A stretch of DNA of 64,000 bases from Hydrogenophilaceae bacterium (GTDB taxonomy: Bacteria; Pseudomonadota; Gammaproteobacteria; Burkholderiales; Thiobacillaceae). Position numbers and translations under genes: made by a program. Shown in pieces: positions 52,324-61,549 of the stretch; position 1 is the stretch's first letter, and each line of letters starts with the position of its first letter. The notes beneath the pieces were generated by a model that was not told the origin of the DNA, made no database searches, and saw only the letters and a program-made list of their open reading frames with translations. Where the stretch lies: NCBI GenBank assembly GCA_024709485.1, contig JANJWO010000058.1, positions 1-64,000 on the forward strand, given 5' to 3'.

Positions 52324-52454
52324 GTTTTAGGGGCTAGGGGCTAGGATATAGGGACTAGTGACAGGGCAGGTTGCATCGCGTTTGACCAAACTCTGCGCGG
52401 CCAAAGGGCCGCTCAACCCCTAGCTCCTAGTTCCTAGTTCCCGGCCCCTGAAAA
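52324..52454. repeat. Imperfect inverted repeat filling the iscA-hscB gap
   Basis: The left side (52325-52358) has CTAGG/CTAG units such as AGGGGCTAGGGGCTAGGA and ATAGGGACTAG. The right side (52415-52454) has the complementary CCCCTAGCTCCTAGTTCCTA and CGGCCCCTGAAAA. The arms reach within 1-2 nt of both flanking genes. On the RNA this makes a long imperfect hairpin inside the isc transcript. Confidence 0.75.
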
Positions 52455-52778
52455 CTAGACGTTAAACGACTCCCCGCAGCCGCAGGTGTTCTTGACGTTG
52501 GGGTTGTTGAACTTGAAACCCTCGTTCAGCCCTTCGCGCTCGAAATCCAGCTCGGTGCCGTCCAGGTAGGCCAGGCTCTTGGGATCGACGAACACGGCGA
52601 CGCCGTTGCAGTCGAAGCGGATGTCGTCGGCCTGCGCCTCGTCCACGAACTCCAGCTTGTAGGCCATGCCCGAGCAACCGGTGGTGCGCACCCCCAGCCG
52701 CAGGCCGATGCCCTTGCCGCGCTTGGTGAGGAAGTTGCTGACGTGTTGGGCAGCGCGCTCAGTGACGGTAATCGACAT
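52455..52778 (-). CDS. iscA: A-type Fe-S carrier IscA
   Basis: A 107-residue carrier. Conserved cysteines are in [17 protein letters not shown] and [11 protein letters not shown] (the C-terminal CxC). It receives clusters from IscU and passes them to apoproteins. It ends just at the inverted repeat and starts 8 nt after iscU. Confidence 0.97.
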   Translation of the reverse strand: MSITVTERAAQHVSNFLTKRGKGIGLRLGVRTTGCSGMAYKLEFVDEAQADDIRFDCNGVAVFVDPKSLAYLDGTELDFEREGLNEGFKFNNPNVKNTCGCGESFNV

Positions 52779-52786
52779 GGCTCACC

Positions 52787-53203
52787 TCAGGCGTTGGCGG
52801 CTTTGGGCTCGGCTTGCGCAGCAGCTTCGCCGTGTTTGGCCTTGTAGTCGGCCACCGCCGCCTTGATGGCGTCTTCCGCCAGGATCGAGCAGTGGATCTT
52901 CACCGGCGGCAGCGCGAGTTCCTCGGCGATCGCGGTGTTCTTGATTTCCATGGCCTGGTCGAGGGTCTTGCCCTTCACCCATTCGGTGACCAGCGAGGAC
53001 GAGGCGATGGCGGAGCCGCAGCCGTAGGTCTTGAACTTGGCGTCTTCGATCACGCCCTGCTCGTTCACCTTGATCTGCAGCTTCATCACGTCGCCGCAGG
53101 CGGGGGCGCCGACCATGCCGGTGCCGACATCGTCGCCGTTGTCGAAGGAACCCACATTGCGGGGATTTTCGTAGTGGTCGAGAACCTTGTCGCTGTATGC
53201 CAT
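52787..53203 (-). CDS. iscU: Fe-S cluster scaffold IscU
   Basis: A 138-residue scaffold on which clusters are built. Cysteine ligands lie in VGAPACGDVMKL, FKTYGCGSAIASSS and KIHCSILAEDA; the HscA-binding site is LPPVK. The ATG at 53203 has AAGGAG 9 nt upstream. The tail after residue 125 is Ala/Glu/Lys-rich (GEAAAQAEPKAANA), a little longer than E. coli IscU. Confidence 0.97.
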   Translation of the reverse strand: MAYSDKVLDHYENPRNVGSFDNGDDVGTGMVGAPACGDVMKLQIKVNEQGVIEDAKFKTYGCGSAIASSSLVTEWVKGKTLDQAMEIKNTAIAEELALPPVKIHCSILAEDAIKAAVADYKAKHGEAAAQAEPKAANA

Positions 53204-53229
53204 GATGTTTGCTCCTTGCAATATTGATC

Positions 53230-54441
53230 TCAGTGGGCGGCCCACTGCACGGTGTTCAGGTCGATGCCGGACTTCACCATTTCCCACAGCGGCGACATTT
53301 CGCGCAGCTTGGTGACCTGCTTCTTCACCAGGTCGATGGTGTAGTCGATTTCCTCCTCGGTGGTGAAGCGGCCGATGGTGAAGCGGATGGAGGAATGCGC
53401 CAGTTCGTCGTTGCGGCCCAGCGCCTTCAGCACGTAGGACGGCTCCAGGCTGGCCGAGGTGCAGGCGGAGCCGGAGGACACCGCCACATCCTTGATCGCC
53501 ATCATCAGCGATTCGCCTTCGACGTAGGCGAAGCTGATGTTGAGGTTGCCGGGAATGCGGCGCTCCATGTCGCCGTTGACCACGGTTTCCTCCATTTCCG
53601 ACAGCCCCCTGTAGAGCCTGTCGCGCAGCATGCGGATGCGCTCGTTTTCGGCCGCCATCTCCTCGCGCGCGATGCGGAAGGCCTCACCCATGCCGACGAT
53701 CTGGTGGGTGGCCAGGGTGCCGGAGCGCATGCCGCGCTCGTGGCCGCCGCCGTGCATCTGCGCCTCCAGGCGGATGCGCGGCTTCCTGCGCACGTAGAGG
53801 GCGCCGATGCCCTTGGGCCCGTAGGTCTTGTGCGCGGAGAAGGACATCAGGTCCACTTTCAGCTTGGAAAGATCGATCTCGACCTTGCCGGTGGCTTGCG
53901 CCGCGTCGACGTGGAAGATCACGCCCTTGGCGCGGCAGATTTCACCCAGCTGGGCGATGTCCTGGATCACGCCGATTTCGTTGTTGACGAACATGACCGA
54001 GGCCAGCACGGTGTCGGGCCGGATCGCCGCCTTGAATTTCTCCAGATCGACGAGGCCGTTCGGCTCGGGCTGCAGATAGGTGACCTCGAAGCCCTCGCGC
54101 TCCAGCTCGCGCATGGTGTCGAGCACGGCCTTGTGCTCGGTCATCACGGTGATGAGGTGCTTGCCCTTGGTGCCGGCATAGAAATGCGCCGCGCCCTTGA
54201 TGGCGAGGTTGTTGGATTCGGTCGCGCCGGAGGTCCAGACGATTTCCTTGGGATCGGCGTTGACCAGCCTGGCCACGTTTTCGCGCGCCTCTTCCACCGC
54301 CTTGTCCGCCTCCCAGCCGAAGGCATGCGAGCGCGAGGCCGGGTTGCCGAAGTGCTCGGTCAGCCAGGGAATCATCTTGGCCGCCACGCGCGGATCGACC
54401 GGGGTGGTGGCGGAATAATCGAGATAGATGGGGAGTTTCAT
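53230..54441 (-). CDS. iscS: Cysteine desulfurase IscS
   Basis: A 403-residue PLP enzyme that takes sulfur from cysteine for Fe-S clusters, tRNA thiolation and TusA. PLP is bound through the lysine in [17 protein letters not shown]; the persulfide cysteine is in [17 protein letters not shown]. The ATG at 54441 gives [16 protein letters not shown]; an in-frame GTG four codons upstream is possible. It is normal in length. Confidence 0.97.
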   Translation of the reverse strand: MKLPIYLDYSATTPVDPRVAAKMIPWLTEHFGNPASRSHAFGWEADKAVEEARENVARLVNADPKEIVWTSGATESNNLAIKGAAHFYAGTKGKHLITVMTEHKAVLDTMRELEREGFEVTYLQPEPNGLVDLEKFKAAIRPDTVLASVMFVNNEIGVIQDIAQLGEICRAKGVIFHVDAAQATGKVEIDLSKLKVDLMSFSAHKTYGPKGIGALYVRRKPRIRLEAQMHGGGHERGMRSGTLATHQIVGMGEAFRIAREEMAAENERIRMLRDRLYRGLSEMEETVVNGDMERRIPGNLNISFAYVEGESLMMAIKDVAVSSGSACTSASLEPSYVLKALGRNDELAHSSIRFTIGRFTTEEEIDYTIDLVKKQVTKLREMSPLWEMVKSGIDLNTVQWAAH

Positions 54442-54460
54442 GTTGCTTTTCACACCTTAA

Positions 54461-54928
54461 TCAAAACGTGGCGACAACCTTGGCACCGACGCGGCCTTCG
54501 GGCACTTTGGCGATGTTCTGCTTGTTCTGCTGCTTGGCGACCAGTTCCGCCAGGGTTACCGAATCCAGATATTCGTAGATTTTCACGTTGAGGTTGGCCC
54601 ACAAGTCATGCGTCATGCAACGGTGCTCTTCGTGGCAGTTTTCCTTGCCGCCGCACTGGGTCGCATCGACCGGCTCGTCCACGGCGCGGATGATGTCGGC
54701 CACGGAAACCGCGTCCAGCGCCTTGGCCAGCGTGTAGCCGCCGCCGGGACCGCGCACGCTGTCGACGAGATGGTGACGACGCAGCTTGCCGAACAGCTGC
54801 TCGAGATAGGACAGCGAAATATCCTGCCGCTCGCTGATACCCGCAAGCGTAACAGGGCCTTTGCCGTGGCGCAACGCCAGGTCCAGCATCGCCGTAACCG
54901 CAAAACGCCCTTTAGTCGTCAGTCTCAT
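54461..54928 (-). CDS. iscR: Fe-S-sensing repressor IscR
   Basis: A 155-residue Rrf2-family regulator. The winged helix has [20 protein letters not shown] and [20 protein letters not shown]. The 2Fe-2S cluster ligands are three cysteines in [20 protein letters not shown] (C-x5-C-x5-C). With cluster bound it represses the isc operon. An IscR type 1 box overlaps its promoter at 54963-54987, so autoregulation is expected. Confidence 0.97.
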   Translation of the reverse strand: MRLTTKGRFAVTAMLDLALRHGKGPVTLAGISERQDISLSYLEQLFGKLRRHHLVDSVRGPGGGYTLAKALDAVSVADIIRAVDEPVDATQCGGKENCHEEHRCMTHDLWANLNVKIYEYLDSVTLAELVAKQQNKQNIAKVPEGRVGAKVVATF

Positions 54929-54962
54929 GATGGTTCACCCGTGGTCAGTGGCTGAAATACGA

Positions 54963-54987
54963 ATACCCGATTATTTCAGTCGACTAT
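54963..54987 (-). promoter_or_regulatory. IscR type 1 binding site upstream of iscR
   Basis: On the minus strand the 25-nt site runs from ATAGTCGACTGAAA to TAATCGGGTAT and matches the E. coli type 1 consensus (ATASYYGACTRWWWYAGTCRRSTAT, split as ATASYYGACTRWW and WYAGTCRRSTAT) at 24 of 25 positions. It overlaps the -10 of the promoter at 54986-55013, so bound IscR should block transcription. Confidence 0.85.
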
Positions 54988-55013
54988 TGTAGTTACCCGA
55001 GCAAATTAGTCAA
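54986..55013 (-). promoter_or_regulatory. Promoter of the iscR operon
   Basis: TTGACT (55013-55008) and TACAAT (54991-54986) are 16 bp apart on the minus strand. The -35 sits inside the last codons of cysE (stop at 55006-55008). Transcription would start near 54980, about 50 nt before iscR. Confidence 0.75.
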
Positions 55014-55755
55014 CAATTTTGTTCAGTTGTTCCGGGTCGAAATCGTCCTTGGCCTTCTGGGCCTCGGAAAGCTTCACGCCGAGCTGTTCCAGCTGCGCCA
55101 TCACTTCCGCCAGCTTGTGGTCCATGTGCGCCGCATGATCGATCAGCCCATGCACGGCCTTCACCATGGGATCGTTCATGTCGGCCGAGATGGCGTAGGC
55201 CGAAAACCCCATCTTCTTGGCCTGGTCGTCGCGCGCCTTGCTCTGCTCGTCCAAAATGCGCGCGGGAATGCCAATCGCGGTGGCGCCGTCCGGCACGTCC
55301 TTCACCACCACCGCGTTCGAGCCGATGCGCGCGTCGCGGCCGACGGTGATGGGCCCCAGAATCTTGGCGCCCGCCCCCACCACCACGCCGGGCATCAGGG
55401 TGGGATGGCGCTTGCCCTTGTTCCAGGAGGTGCCGCCCAGGGTCACGCCGTGATAGAGCGTGCAGTCGTCGCCGATTTCAGCCGTCTCGCCCACGACCAC
55501 GCCCATGCCGTGGTCGATGAAGACGCGGCGGCCGATGGTGGCGCCCGGATGGATCTCGATGCCGGTGATCCAGCGCGCGAAATGCGAAACCCAGCGCGCC
55601 AGCCACTTCAGCCCCATGCCCCACAGGCGATGGGACAGCCGGTGAATCACGATGGCATGGAAGCCCGGATAGGTCGTGACGACCTCGAACAGCGAGCGCG
55701 CGGCCGGGTCGCGGTCGAAAACGACGGAGACTTCCTCTTTAAGCCTGGCAAACAT
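55006..55755 (-). CDS. cysE: Serine O-acetyltransferase
   Basis: A 249-residue enzyme making O-acetylserine for cysteine synthesis. The N-terminal helical domain has [20 protein letters not shown]; the left-handed beta helix has [40 protein letters not shown] and [20 protein letters not shown]. It sits immediately upstream of iscR, a pairing also known from Azotobacter, where extra cysteine supply feeds IscS. The ATG lies 12 nt after an IscR-like box and has only a weak ribosome site. Confidence 0.95.
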   Translation of the reverse strand: MFARLKEEVSVVFDRDPAARSLFEVVTTYPGFHAIVIHRLSHRLWGMGLKWLARWVSHFARWITGIEIHPGATIGRRVFIDHGMGVVVGETAEIGDDCTLYHGVTLGGTSWNKGKRHPTLMPGVVVGAGAKILGPITVGRDARIGSNAVVVKDVPDGATAIGIPARILDEQSKARDDQAKKMGFSAYAISADMNDPMVKAVHGLIDHAAHMDHKLAEVMAQLEQLGVKLSEAQKAKDDFDPEQLNKIVD

Positions 55756-55767
55756 GGATGGGGGCTG

Positions 55768-55792
55768 TTTTCCGACTAATTCAGTCGATTAT
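55768..55792 (-). promoter_or_regulatory. IscR type 1-like site upstream of cysE
   Basis: The core TCGACTGAATTAGTCGG matches YYGACTRWWWYAGTCRR at all 17 positions; the outer bases match less well. A TAAAAT -10-like element overlaps its upstream end exactly as TACAAT does at the iscR site. The start would lie about 25 nt before the cysE ATG. No good -35 was found. Confidence 0.7.
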
Positions 55793-55904
55793 TTTATCCT
55801 AATGTTTGGGGTTATTGCTTTTTCTTCGCGGCCGCGGATCCGGGCATTTCACCCGGCCGCGGCATGACGGCGCGGCGATGCGCAGGCGGGTAGCGGCCTC
55901 CGCG

Positions 55905-56633
55905 TCAGCGGCCGGTCTGGTGCAATACCTGGGCCAAGATGCCGCGCAGGATGTTGATTTCCTCCTTCTGCAGGCGGGTGCGCGAGAACAGCCTTCTCAG
56001 CTTGGGCATGAGGCGCTTGGGCGAGGCCGGATTGAGAAAGCCGATCCGGATCAGGGTCTCTTCCAGGTGGGCGTAAAAGCGTTCCACTTCCGCGAGGTCG
56101 GCGGCATCCAGTTCGGGCTGGGCAAACGTCTCGGCCAGCGCCAGGCGCCTGAGCTCGTAGGCCACGATCTGCACCGCCGCCCCCAGGTTGAGCGAACTGT
56201 ATGCCGGATTGGCCGGGATGGTCATCAGCGCCTGGCAGCGCGCCAGTTCCTCCTTCGACAGGCCGAAGCTCTCGTTGCCGAAGACGAACGCCACGCTCCC
56301 CGCCTGCGCTTCCGCCAACGCCTGGGCGGCCGCTTCCGCCGGCGTCAGCAGCGCCGTCTGCAAATCGCGCCGGCGCGTCGAGGTGCCGATGGCCAGCACG
56401 CAGCCGACGAGCGCCTCCTCCAGCGAAGCGCACACCCGGGCCTGCCCCAGCACGTCCGCCGCGCCCGAGGCCATGGCCTCGGCATCCGCATGGGGGAATT
56501 TCTTCGGGTCGACCAGGCACAGTTGCGACAGGCCCATGGTCTTCATGGCGCGCGCCGCCGCGCCGATGTTGCCGGGGTGGCTCGGGCGGCACAGCACGAT
56601 GCGGACAGCGGAAAGAGGATTCTGTGCAGACAC
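55905..56633 (-). CDS. trmJ: tRNA (cytidine/uridine-2'-O-)-methyltransferase TrmJ
   Basis: A 242-residue SPOUT methyltransferase acting at position 32 of the tRNA anticodon loop. The knot motifs are RIVLCRPSHPGNIGAAARAM, AFVFGNESFGLSKEEL and IPANPAYSSLNLGAAVQIVA. A C-terminal helical extension contains LFSRTRLQKEEINILRGILA. The start is taken as GTG 56633 (SAQNPLSAV); the ribosome site is weak. The next gene on this strand is cysE, 149 nt further on; trmJ-cysE-iscR order is conserved in related bacteria. Confidence 0.93.
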   Translation of the reverse strand: MSAQNPLSAVRIVLCRPSHPGNIGAAARAMKTMGLSQLCLVDPKKFPHADAEAMASGAADVLGQARVCASLEEALVGCVLAIGTSTRRRDLQTALLTPAEAAAQALAEAQAGSVAFVFGNESFGLSKEELARCQALMTIPANPAYSSLNLGAAVQIVAYELRRLALAETFAQPELDAADLAEVERFYAHLEETLIRIGFLNPASPKRLMPKLRRLFSRTRLQKEEINILRGILAQVLHQTGR

Positions 56634-56646
56634 TTCGTTAAAAGTC

Positions 56647-56752
56647 AGCCACAGAGGACACAGAGCAAAACCCAATCCGCGGCCGTGGCAACCTCGCCCG
56701 GGAAACGGGCGCAACCGGATTCAACTCTGTGATCTCTGTAATCTCTGTGGCT
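56647..56752. repeat. CACAGAG-type inverted repeat, copy 3
   Basis: AGCCACAGAGGACACAGAG (56647-56665) faces three tandem units on the right (56725-56752: CTCTGTG, ATCTCTGTA, ATCTCTGTGGCT). The left arm differs from copy 1 by one base; the right arm has an extra unit. It fills the divergent gap between trmJ and suhB and so must be transcribed or sit within both promoters. Confidence 0.85.
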
Positions 56753-56810
56753 CGAATTTTGGTTTTCCCGTTTAAAATGGCGTTTTGCTCTTTACAGAAG
56801 TTGCCGTCAC

Positions 56811-57614
56811 ATGCACCCCATGCTCAACACGGCGGTGAAAGCCGCCCGCAAGGCCGGGGCGATCATCAATCGCGCCGCCAATGACATCGACCGCCTCACC
56901 ATCCAGTCCAAGCGCCCGCGCGACTATGTCAGCGAAGTCGACCGCATCGCCGAACAGACCATCATCGAAATCCTGCTCGACGCCTATCCGAACCACGGGA
57001 TTCTAGCAGAGGAATCCGGCCGCTCCGGCGGCGAGGAGCATGTGTGGGTGATCGACCCGCTCGACGGCACCACCAACTTCCTGCACGGCCTGCCGCAATA
57101 CGCGGTGTCCATCGCACTGCTGCACAAGGGCGTGCTGCAGCACGCCGTGGTCTACGATCCCGCGCGCAACGAGCTTTTCACCGCCAGCCGCGGCGCCGGC
57201 GCCTTCCACAACGAGCGCCGCATCCGCGTGTCCAGGCAGGTGAAAATGGACGACGCCCTCATCGGCACCGGCTTCCCGTTCCGCGAATTCCACCATGCCG
57301 ACGCCTATCTCGCCATGTTCCGCGACATGATGCTGAAGACCGCCGGCCTGAGAAGACCGGGCTCCGCCGCGCTCGACCTCGCCTGGGTCGCCTGCGGCCG
57401 CTACGACGGCTTCTTCGAACTGGGCCTCAGCCAATGGGACCTCGCCGCCGGCGCGCTCCTGGTGCTGGAGGCGGGCGGCCTGGTCGGCGATTTCCAGGGC
57501 AACGACCGCTACCTCCAGTCCGGCCACATCGTCGCCGGCAACCCCAAGATCTTCGGCCAGATGCTGCCGGTGTTCGCGCCGCATTTGACCGAGGCCATCC
57601 GCGCAGTCGAGTAA
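56811..57614 (+). CDS. suhB: Inositol-1-monophosphatase family protein SuhB
   Basis: A 267-residue Mg2+-dependent phosphatase. Metal-binding motifs are [40 protein letters not shown] and [16 protein letters not shown]. In enterobacteria SuhB also joins the rRNA antitermination complex. It is first of three plus-strand genes (suhB, 5'-nucleotidase, mutS). Confidence 0.94.
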   Translation: MHPMLNTAVKAARKAGAIINRAANDIDRLTIQSKRPRDYVSEVDRIAEQTIIEILLDAYPNHGILAEESGRSGGEEHVWVIDPLDGTTNFLHGLPQYAVSIALLHKGVLQHAVVYDPARNELFTASRGAGAFHNERRIRVSRQVKMDDALIGTGFPFREFHHADAYLAMFRDMMLKTAGLRRPGSAALDLAWVACGRYDGFFELGLSQWDLAAGALLVLEAGGLVGDFQGNDRYLQSGHIVAGNPKIFGQMLPVFAPHLTEAIRAVE

Positions 57615-57657
57615 CTCCGCCGGTCGAACATTCAATATTTGAATCAAGGGAAAATCC

Positions 57658-58569
57658 ATGCCAGTCAGTCTCGATGGTCAACTGGTTGTCGCGCTTTCTT
57701 CCCGTGCGCTTTTCAATCTCGAAGAAGAAAACAGGGTTTTCGAGCAGGAAAACGATCAGGCTTACATGAAGTTGCAGTTGGACCGTCTTGACGTGCCCGC
57801 CGAACAAGGCGTGGCCTACCCCTTGGTCAAGAAACTGCTGGCGTTCAACAACTCCGCCGCACGCCGCGTGGAAGTGGTGATCCTGTCCCGCAACGACCCT
57901 GTCTCCGGCCTGCGCGTTTTCAAGTCGGCAGAGGCGCAATCCTTGCAGCTTGGCCGCGGCGTGTTCACGCGCGGCCGCCCCGCGCACCGCTACCTGAAAC
58001 CTCTGGGGGCGCATTTGTTCCTGTCCGCCAACGCGGAGGACGTCAAGGCCGCATTGGGAAGCGGTTTCCCCGCTGCCCAAGTGTTTTTCAAATCCCTGGT
58101 CGACGCGGACCGCCATCCGCATGAATTGCGCATCGCCTTTGACGGCGATGCCGTGCTGTTTTCCGATGAAGCCGAACAGGTATTCCAGGCCGGCGGGCTG
58201 GACAAGTTCGTCGCCCACGAACGGGATCACGCCTGCAGACCGCTCCCCGCCGGCCCCTTCAAACCCTTGCTGGAGGCGCTGCAAAAATTGCAGATGGCCG
58301 CCGAGTCCGACGTGCCCATAAAAATAAGAACCGCTCTGGTCACCGCCCGCAGCGCACCGGCGCACGAGCGCGCCATTCGGACCCTCATGGACTGGAATAT
58401 CGCCGTCGACGAGGCCATGTTTCTCGGCGGGCTGCCCAAGGGGCCTTTCTTGCAGGAGTTTGAGCCGGATTTCTTCTTCGACGATCAGCTTGGACATTGC
58501 GAATCCGCCGCTCAAGCCGGGCCGACAGGGCATGTGATGTCAGGGATCACGAACAGCCAATCAGCATAA
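57658..58569 (+). CDS. 5'-nucleotidase family protein (PF06189 type)
   Basis: A 303-residue cytoplasmic protein. Motifs I recall for this family: LVVALSSRALFNLEEENRVF, RVEVVILSRNDPVSGLRVF, YLKPLGAHLFLSANAEDVKA and IAFDGDAVLFSDEAEQVF (a HAD-like DGD). Others are IRTALVTARSAPAHERAIRT and MFLGGLPKGPFLQEFEPDFF. It should remove phosphate from nucleoside monophosphates. Its stop abuts the mutS start with no gap. Confidence 0.88.
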   Translation: MPVSLDGQLVVALSSRALFNLEEENRVFEQENDQAYMKLQLDRLDVPAEQGVAYPLVKKLLAFNNSAARRVEVVILSRNDPVSGLRVFKSAEAQSLQLGRGVFTRGRPAHRYLKPLGAHLFLSANAEDVKAALGSGFPAAQVFFKSLVDADRHPHELRIAFDGDAVLFSDEAEQVFQAGGLDKFVAHERDHACRPLPAGPFKPLLEALQKLQMAAESDVPIKIRTALVTARSAPAHERAIRTLMDWNIAVDEAMFLGGLPKGPFLQEFEPDFFFDDQLGHCESAAQAGPTGHVMSGITNSQSA

Positions 58570-61119
58570 GTGGAATCCCCCAAGCACACCCCCATGATGG
58601 CCCAGTACCTGGGCATCAAGAACCAGTATCCCGACATGCTGGTGTTCTACCGCATGGGAGATTTCTACGAGCTGTTCTTCGATGACGCCGTAAAAGCGGC
58701 GCGGCTGCTGGGCATCACGCTCACCACGCGCGGGCAGTCGGCGGGCGAGCCGATCAAAATGGCGGGCGTGCCTTACCACGCCGCCGAGCAGTATCTGGCC
58801 AAGCTCTTGAAGCTGGGCGAGTCGGTGGTGGTGTGCGAGCAGGTGGGCGACCCCGCCGCCGCCAAGGGCCCGGTCGAGCGCCAGGTCACCCGCATCATCA
58901 CCCCCGGCACGCTCACCGATGCCTCGCTCATGGACGAGCACCGCGACACGATATTGCTCGCGCTGGCGCAGGACGGGAACACGCTGGGCGCGGCCTGGCT
59001 GAATCTCGCCGCCGGACGCATGACCGTGGCGCAGCCGCAGCCGGGCGAGCTGCCCGCGCTGCTCGCGCGCCTGAAGCCTGCCGAATGCCTGCTGCCGGAA
59101 AGCCTGGCGCTGGATTTTTCCGGCCCGCAGAAGAAGCTCGCCGCCTGGCAGTTCGACGCCAGCCGCGCCGCGCAGGATCTCGCCAGGCAATTCGGCAGCC
59201 GCGACCTCGCCGCCTTCGGCGTGGCCGGCCTGCCGCAGGCCGTGGCCGCGGCCGGCGCCCTGCTCGACTACGTGAAGCAGACCCAGAGGAGCGCGCTGCC
59301 CCATCTGCAAGGCCTGACGGTGGAACGCTCCGACGAATTCGTGCGCCTGGACGCCGCCACCCGCCGCAACCTGGAACTGACCGAGACCCTGCGCGGCGAA
59401 GCCTCGCCCACCCTGCTCTCCGCCATCGATGCCACCGTCACCGCCATGGGCGCGCGGCTATTGCGCCATTGGCTGCACCATCCGCTGCGCGACCGCCAGC
59501 TGCTGGCGCAGCGCGTCGGGGCCATCCGCGCCCTTGCGGAAGACTCCGGACTGCGTGCCGCGCTGGCCGCGCTGCTGAAATCCTGCGCCGACCTCGAACG
59601 CATCGCGGGGCGCTGCGCATTGCGCAGCGCGCGTCCGCGCGACCTCTCGGCCATGCGCGACACCCTCGCGCTGCTGCCGGAAACGCAGGTCTTGCTCGGA
59701 CTGGATGCGCCCGCGCTCGTCGCGATCAGGGCCGCCTGCGCACCGCTGCCGCAGCTGCATGCCCTGCTCGCGCGCGCCGTGCGCGAGGAGCCGGCGGCGG
59801 TGCTGCGCGAGGGCGGCGTCATCGCCGCCGGCTTCGATGCGGAACTCGACGAACTGCGCGCGCTGACCGAGGACGCCGGCGCCTTCCTGCTCGACCTGGA
59901 AGCGCGCGAGCGCGAACGCACCGGCATCCCCAGCCTCAAGGTCGAATACAACAAGGTGCACGGCTTCTACATCGAAGTCACCCACGCGCATGTCGAGAAA
60001 ATCCCCGACGACTACCGCCGCCGGCAGACGCTGAAAAACGCCGAGCGCTACATCACCCCGGAGCTCAAGGCCTTCGAGGACAAGGCGCTGTCGGCGCGCG
60101 AGCGCGCGCTGGCGCGGGAGAAGCTGCTGTTCGAGCAGTTGCTCGAGGCCATCGCGCCGCAAGTGCCACCGCTCTTGAAAACCGCCGCCGCATTGGCCGA
60201 ACTGGACGTGCTGGCGGGCCAGGCCGGGCGCCTCGCCACGCTGGACTGGGTGCTGCCGGAATACCCGGAGTCAGCCGGCATCAATATCGAAGCCGGTCGC
60301 CATCCGGTGGTGGAAGCGCAGGTGGACAACTTCATCCCCAACGACACCCTGCTCTCCCCTACCCGGCAGATGCTGCTCATCACCGGCCCCAACATGGGCG
60401 GCAAGTCCACCTACATGCGGCAGACCGCGCTCATCGCCCTGCTCAGCTGTTGTGGATTACCGGTGCCGGCGAAGTCGGCCGCGATCGGCCCCATCGATCA
60501 GATTTTCACCCGCATCGGCGCCTCCGACGACTTGGCCGGCGGACGCTCGACCTTCATGGTGGAAATGACCGAGACTGCCGCCATCCTGCGTCACGCCAGC
60601 GAGCAGAGCCTGGTGCTGCTGGACGAGATCGGGCGCGGCACCTCGACCTTCGACGGCCTCGCCCTGGCCTGGGCCACGGCGCGCCATCTGCTGACCGATT
60701 CGCGCGCGCTGACCCTGTTCGCCACGCACTATTTCGAACTGACGCAGTTGGCCCAGCAGCACCGGCAACTGGTCAACGTGCACCTGGATGCGGTCGAGCA
60801 TGGCGACGATCTGGTGTTCCTGCACGCCGTGGAAGACGGCCCCGCCTCGCAAAGCTATGGCATCCAGGTCGCGCGGCTGGCCGGGGTGCCGGGCAAGGTC
60901 ATCGCCGCGGCGAAAAAACGCCTGAAGGAGCTGGAAGACGCCCAGGTGCGGCAAGGCCCGCAGGGTGATTTGTTCGTGCAGCCGCAGCAATGTGCGCCGG
61001 AAGCGCCGGATGCCGGGCTGCTGGATGCGCTGCACGCACTCAACCCGGACGAACTCAGCCCGAAGGAGGCGCTGGAGAAACTTTACGAACTGGCCGCGCT
61101 GGCCGGCAATGCCCATTAG
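58570..61119 (+). CDS. mutS: DNA mismatch repair protein MutS
   Basis: An 849-residue mismatch sensor. The N-terminal mismatch-binding domain has the Phe-x-Glu-type [20 protein letters not shown]; the ATPase domain has P-loop [15 protein letters not shown], Walker [20 protein letters not shown] and THYFELTQL. The start is GTG 58570 directly after the preceding stop; an ATG at 58594 is possible. The C-terminus ends in the short helix-loop-helix typical of dimer/tetramer formation ([20 protein letters not shown]). Confidence 0.97.
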   Translation: MESPKHTPMMAQYLGIKNQYPDMLVFYRMGDFYELFFDDAVKAARLLGITLTTRGQSAGEPIKMAGVPYHAAEQYLAKLLKLGESVVVCEQVGDPAAAKGPVERQVTRIITPGTLTDASLMDEHRDTILLALAQDGNTLGAAWLNLAAGRMTVAQPQPGELPALLARLKPAECLLPESLALDFSGPQKKLAAWQFDASRAAQDLARQFGSRDLAAFGVAGLPQAVAAAGALLDYVKQTQRSALPHLQGLTVERSDEFVRLDAATRRNLELTETLRGEASPTLLSAIDATVTAMGARLLRHWLHHPLRDRQLLAQRVGAIRALAEDSGLRAALAALLKSCADLERIAGRCALRSARPRDLSAMRDTLALLPETQVLLGLDAPALVAIRAACAPLPQLHALLARAVREEPAAVLREGGVIAAGFDAELDELRALTEDAGAFLLDLEARERERTGIPSLKVEYNKVHGFYIEVTHAHVEKIPDDYRRRQTLKNAERYITPELKAFEDKALSARERALAREKLLFEQLLEAIAPQVPPLLKTAAALAELDVLAGQAGRLATLDWVLPEYPESAGINIEAGRHPVVEAQVDNFIPNDTLLSPTRQMLLITGPNMGGKSTYMRQTALIALLSCCGLPVPAKSAAIGPIDQIFTRIGASDDLAGGRSTFMVEMTETAAILRHASEQSLVLLDEIGRGTSTFDGLALAWATARHLLTDSRALTLFATHYFELTQLAQQHRQLVNVHLDAVEHGDDLVFLHAVEDGPASQSYGIQVARLAGVPGKVIAAAKKRLKELEDAQVRQGPQGDLFVQPQQCAPEAPDAGLLDALHALNPDELSPKEALEKLYELAALAGNAH

Positions 61120-61153
61120 GCAGGGCCGGCAACGGCATCAGGCTTGTCATGGC

Positions 61154-61224
61154 GAGGCGGCAGTTCAAGACCGCCTCCCCCGGCCGCCGCAACGGAAGCG
61201 CCGTCGCGCCTGCGCGCCGACGGC
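61154..61224. terminator. Two hairpins between convergent mutS and DUF2818 genes
   Basis: First hairpin: GAGGCGG / CCGCCTC (61154-61177, 10-nt loop). Second: GCCGTCG / CGACGGC (61200-61224). Neither has a T tract. They lie in the 120-nt gap between converging transcripts and may end one or both. Confidence 0.35.
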
Positions 61225-61239
61225 TTGCGCCGAGCTCCC

Positions 61240-61533
61240 TCAGGTGCCCTTCTTGCGCCACAGATAGCGGTAGATGAATCCCGGGAAGGCGAACACCATG
61301 AACAGCGAGGCAGTGACGGCGTAGAACTCCCAGTTCTGGGAATGAATGTCGCCGCCCTTCTTTTCCAGCAACAGGCCGACGCCGCCGACCACGAAATACA
61401 GCACCACCAGTTCCAGCAGACGCCAGCCCAGGTGCTTGCCCGCGGCCAGCCTTTTGACGAAGAACAGACGTTCCACGAAGAACGGCAGGTTGGCGGCAAT
61501 CAGGGCAATTGCCAGCAGCAGAATGACTTCCAT
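61240..61533 (-). CDS. DUF2818 small membrane protein
   Basis: A 97-residue protein with three hydrophobic helices (MEVILLLAIALIAANLPFFV, LLELVVLYFVVGGVGLLLE, AVTASLFMVFAFPGFIYRYL). It follows nuoN by 17 nt on the same strand; DUF2818 genes commonly lie at the end of betaproteobacterial nuo operons. Function is unknown. The start is ATG 61533; a longer frame is unlikely. Confidence 0.88.
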   Translation of the reverse strand: MEVILLLAIALIAANLPFFVERLFFVKRLAAGKHLGWRLLELVVLYFVVGGVGLLLEKKGGDIHSQNWEFYAVTASLFMVFAFPGFIYRYLWRKKGT

Positions 61534-61549
61534 ACCAATCCAGACGCAA

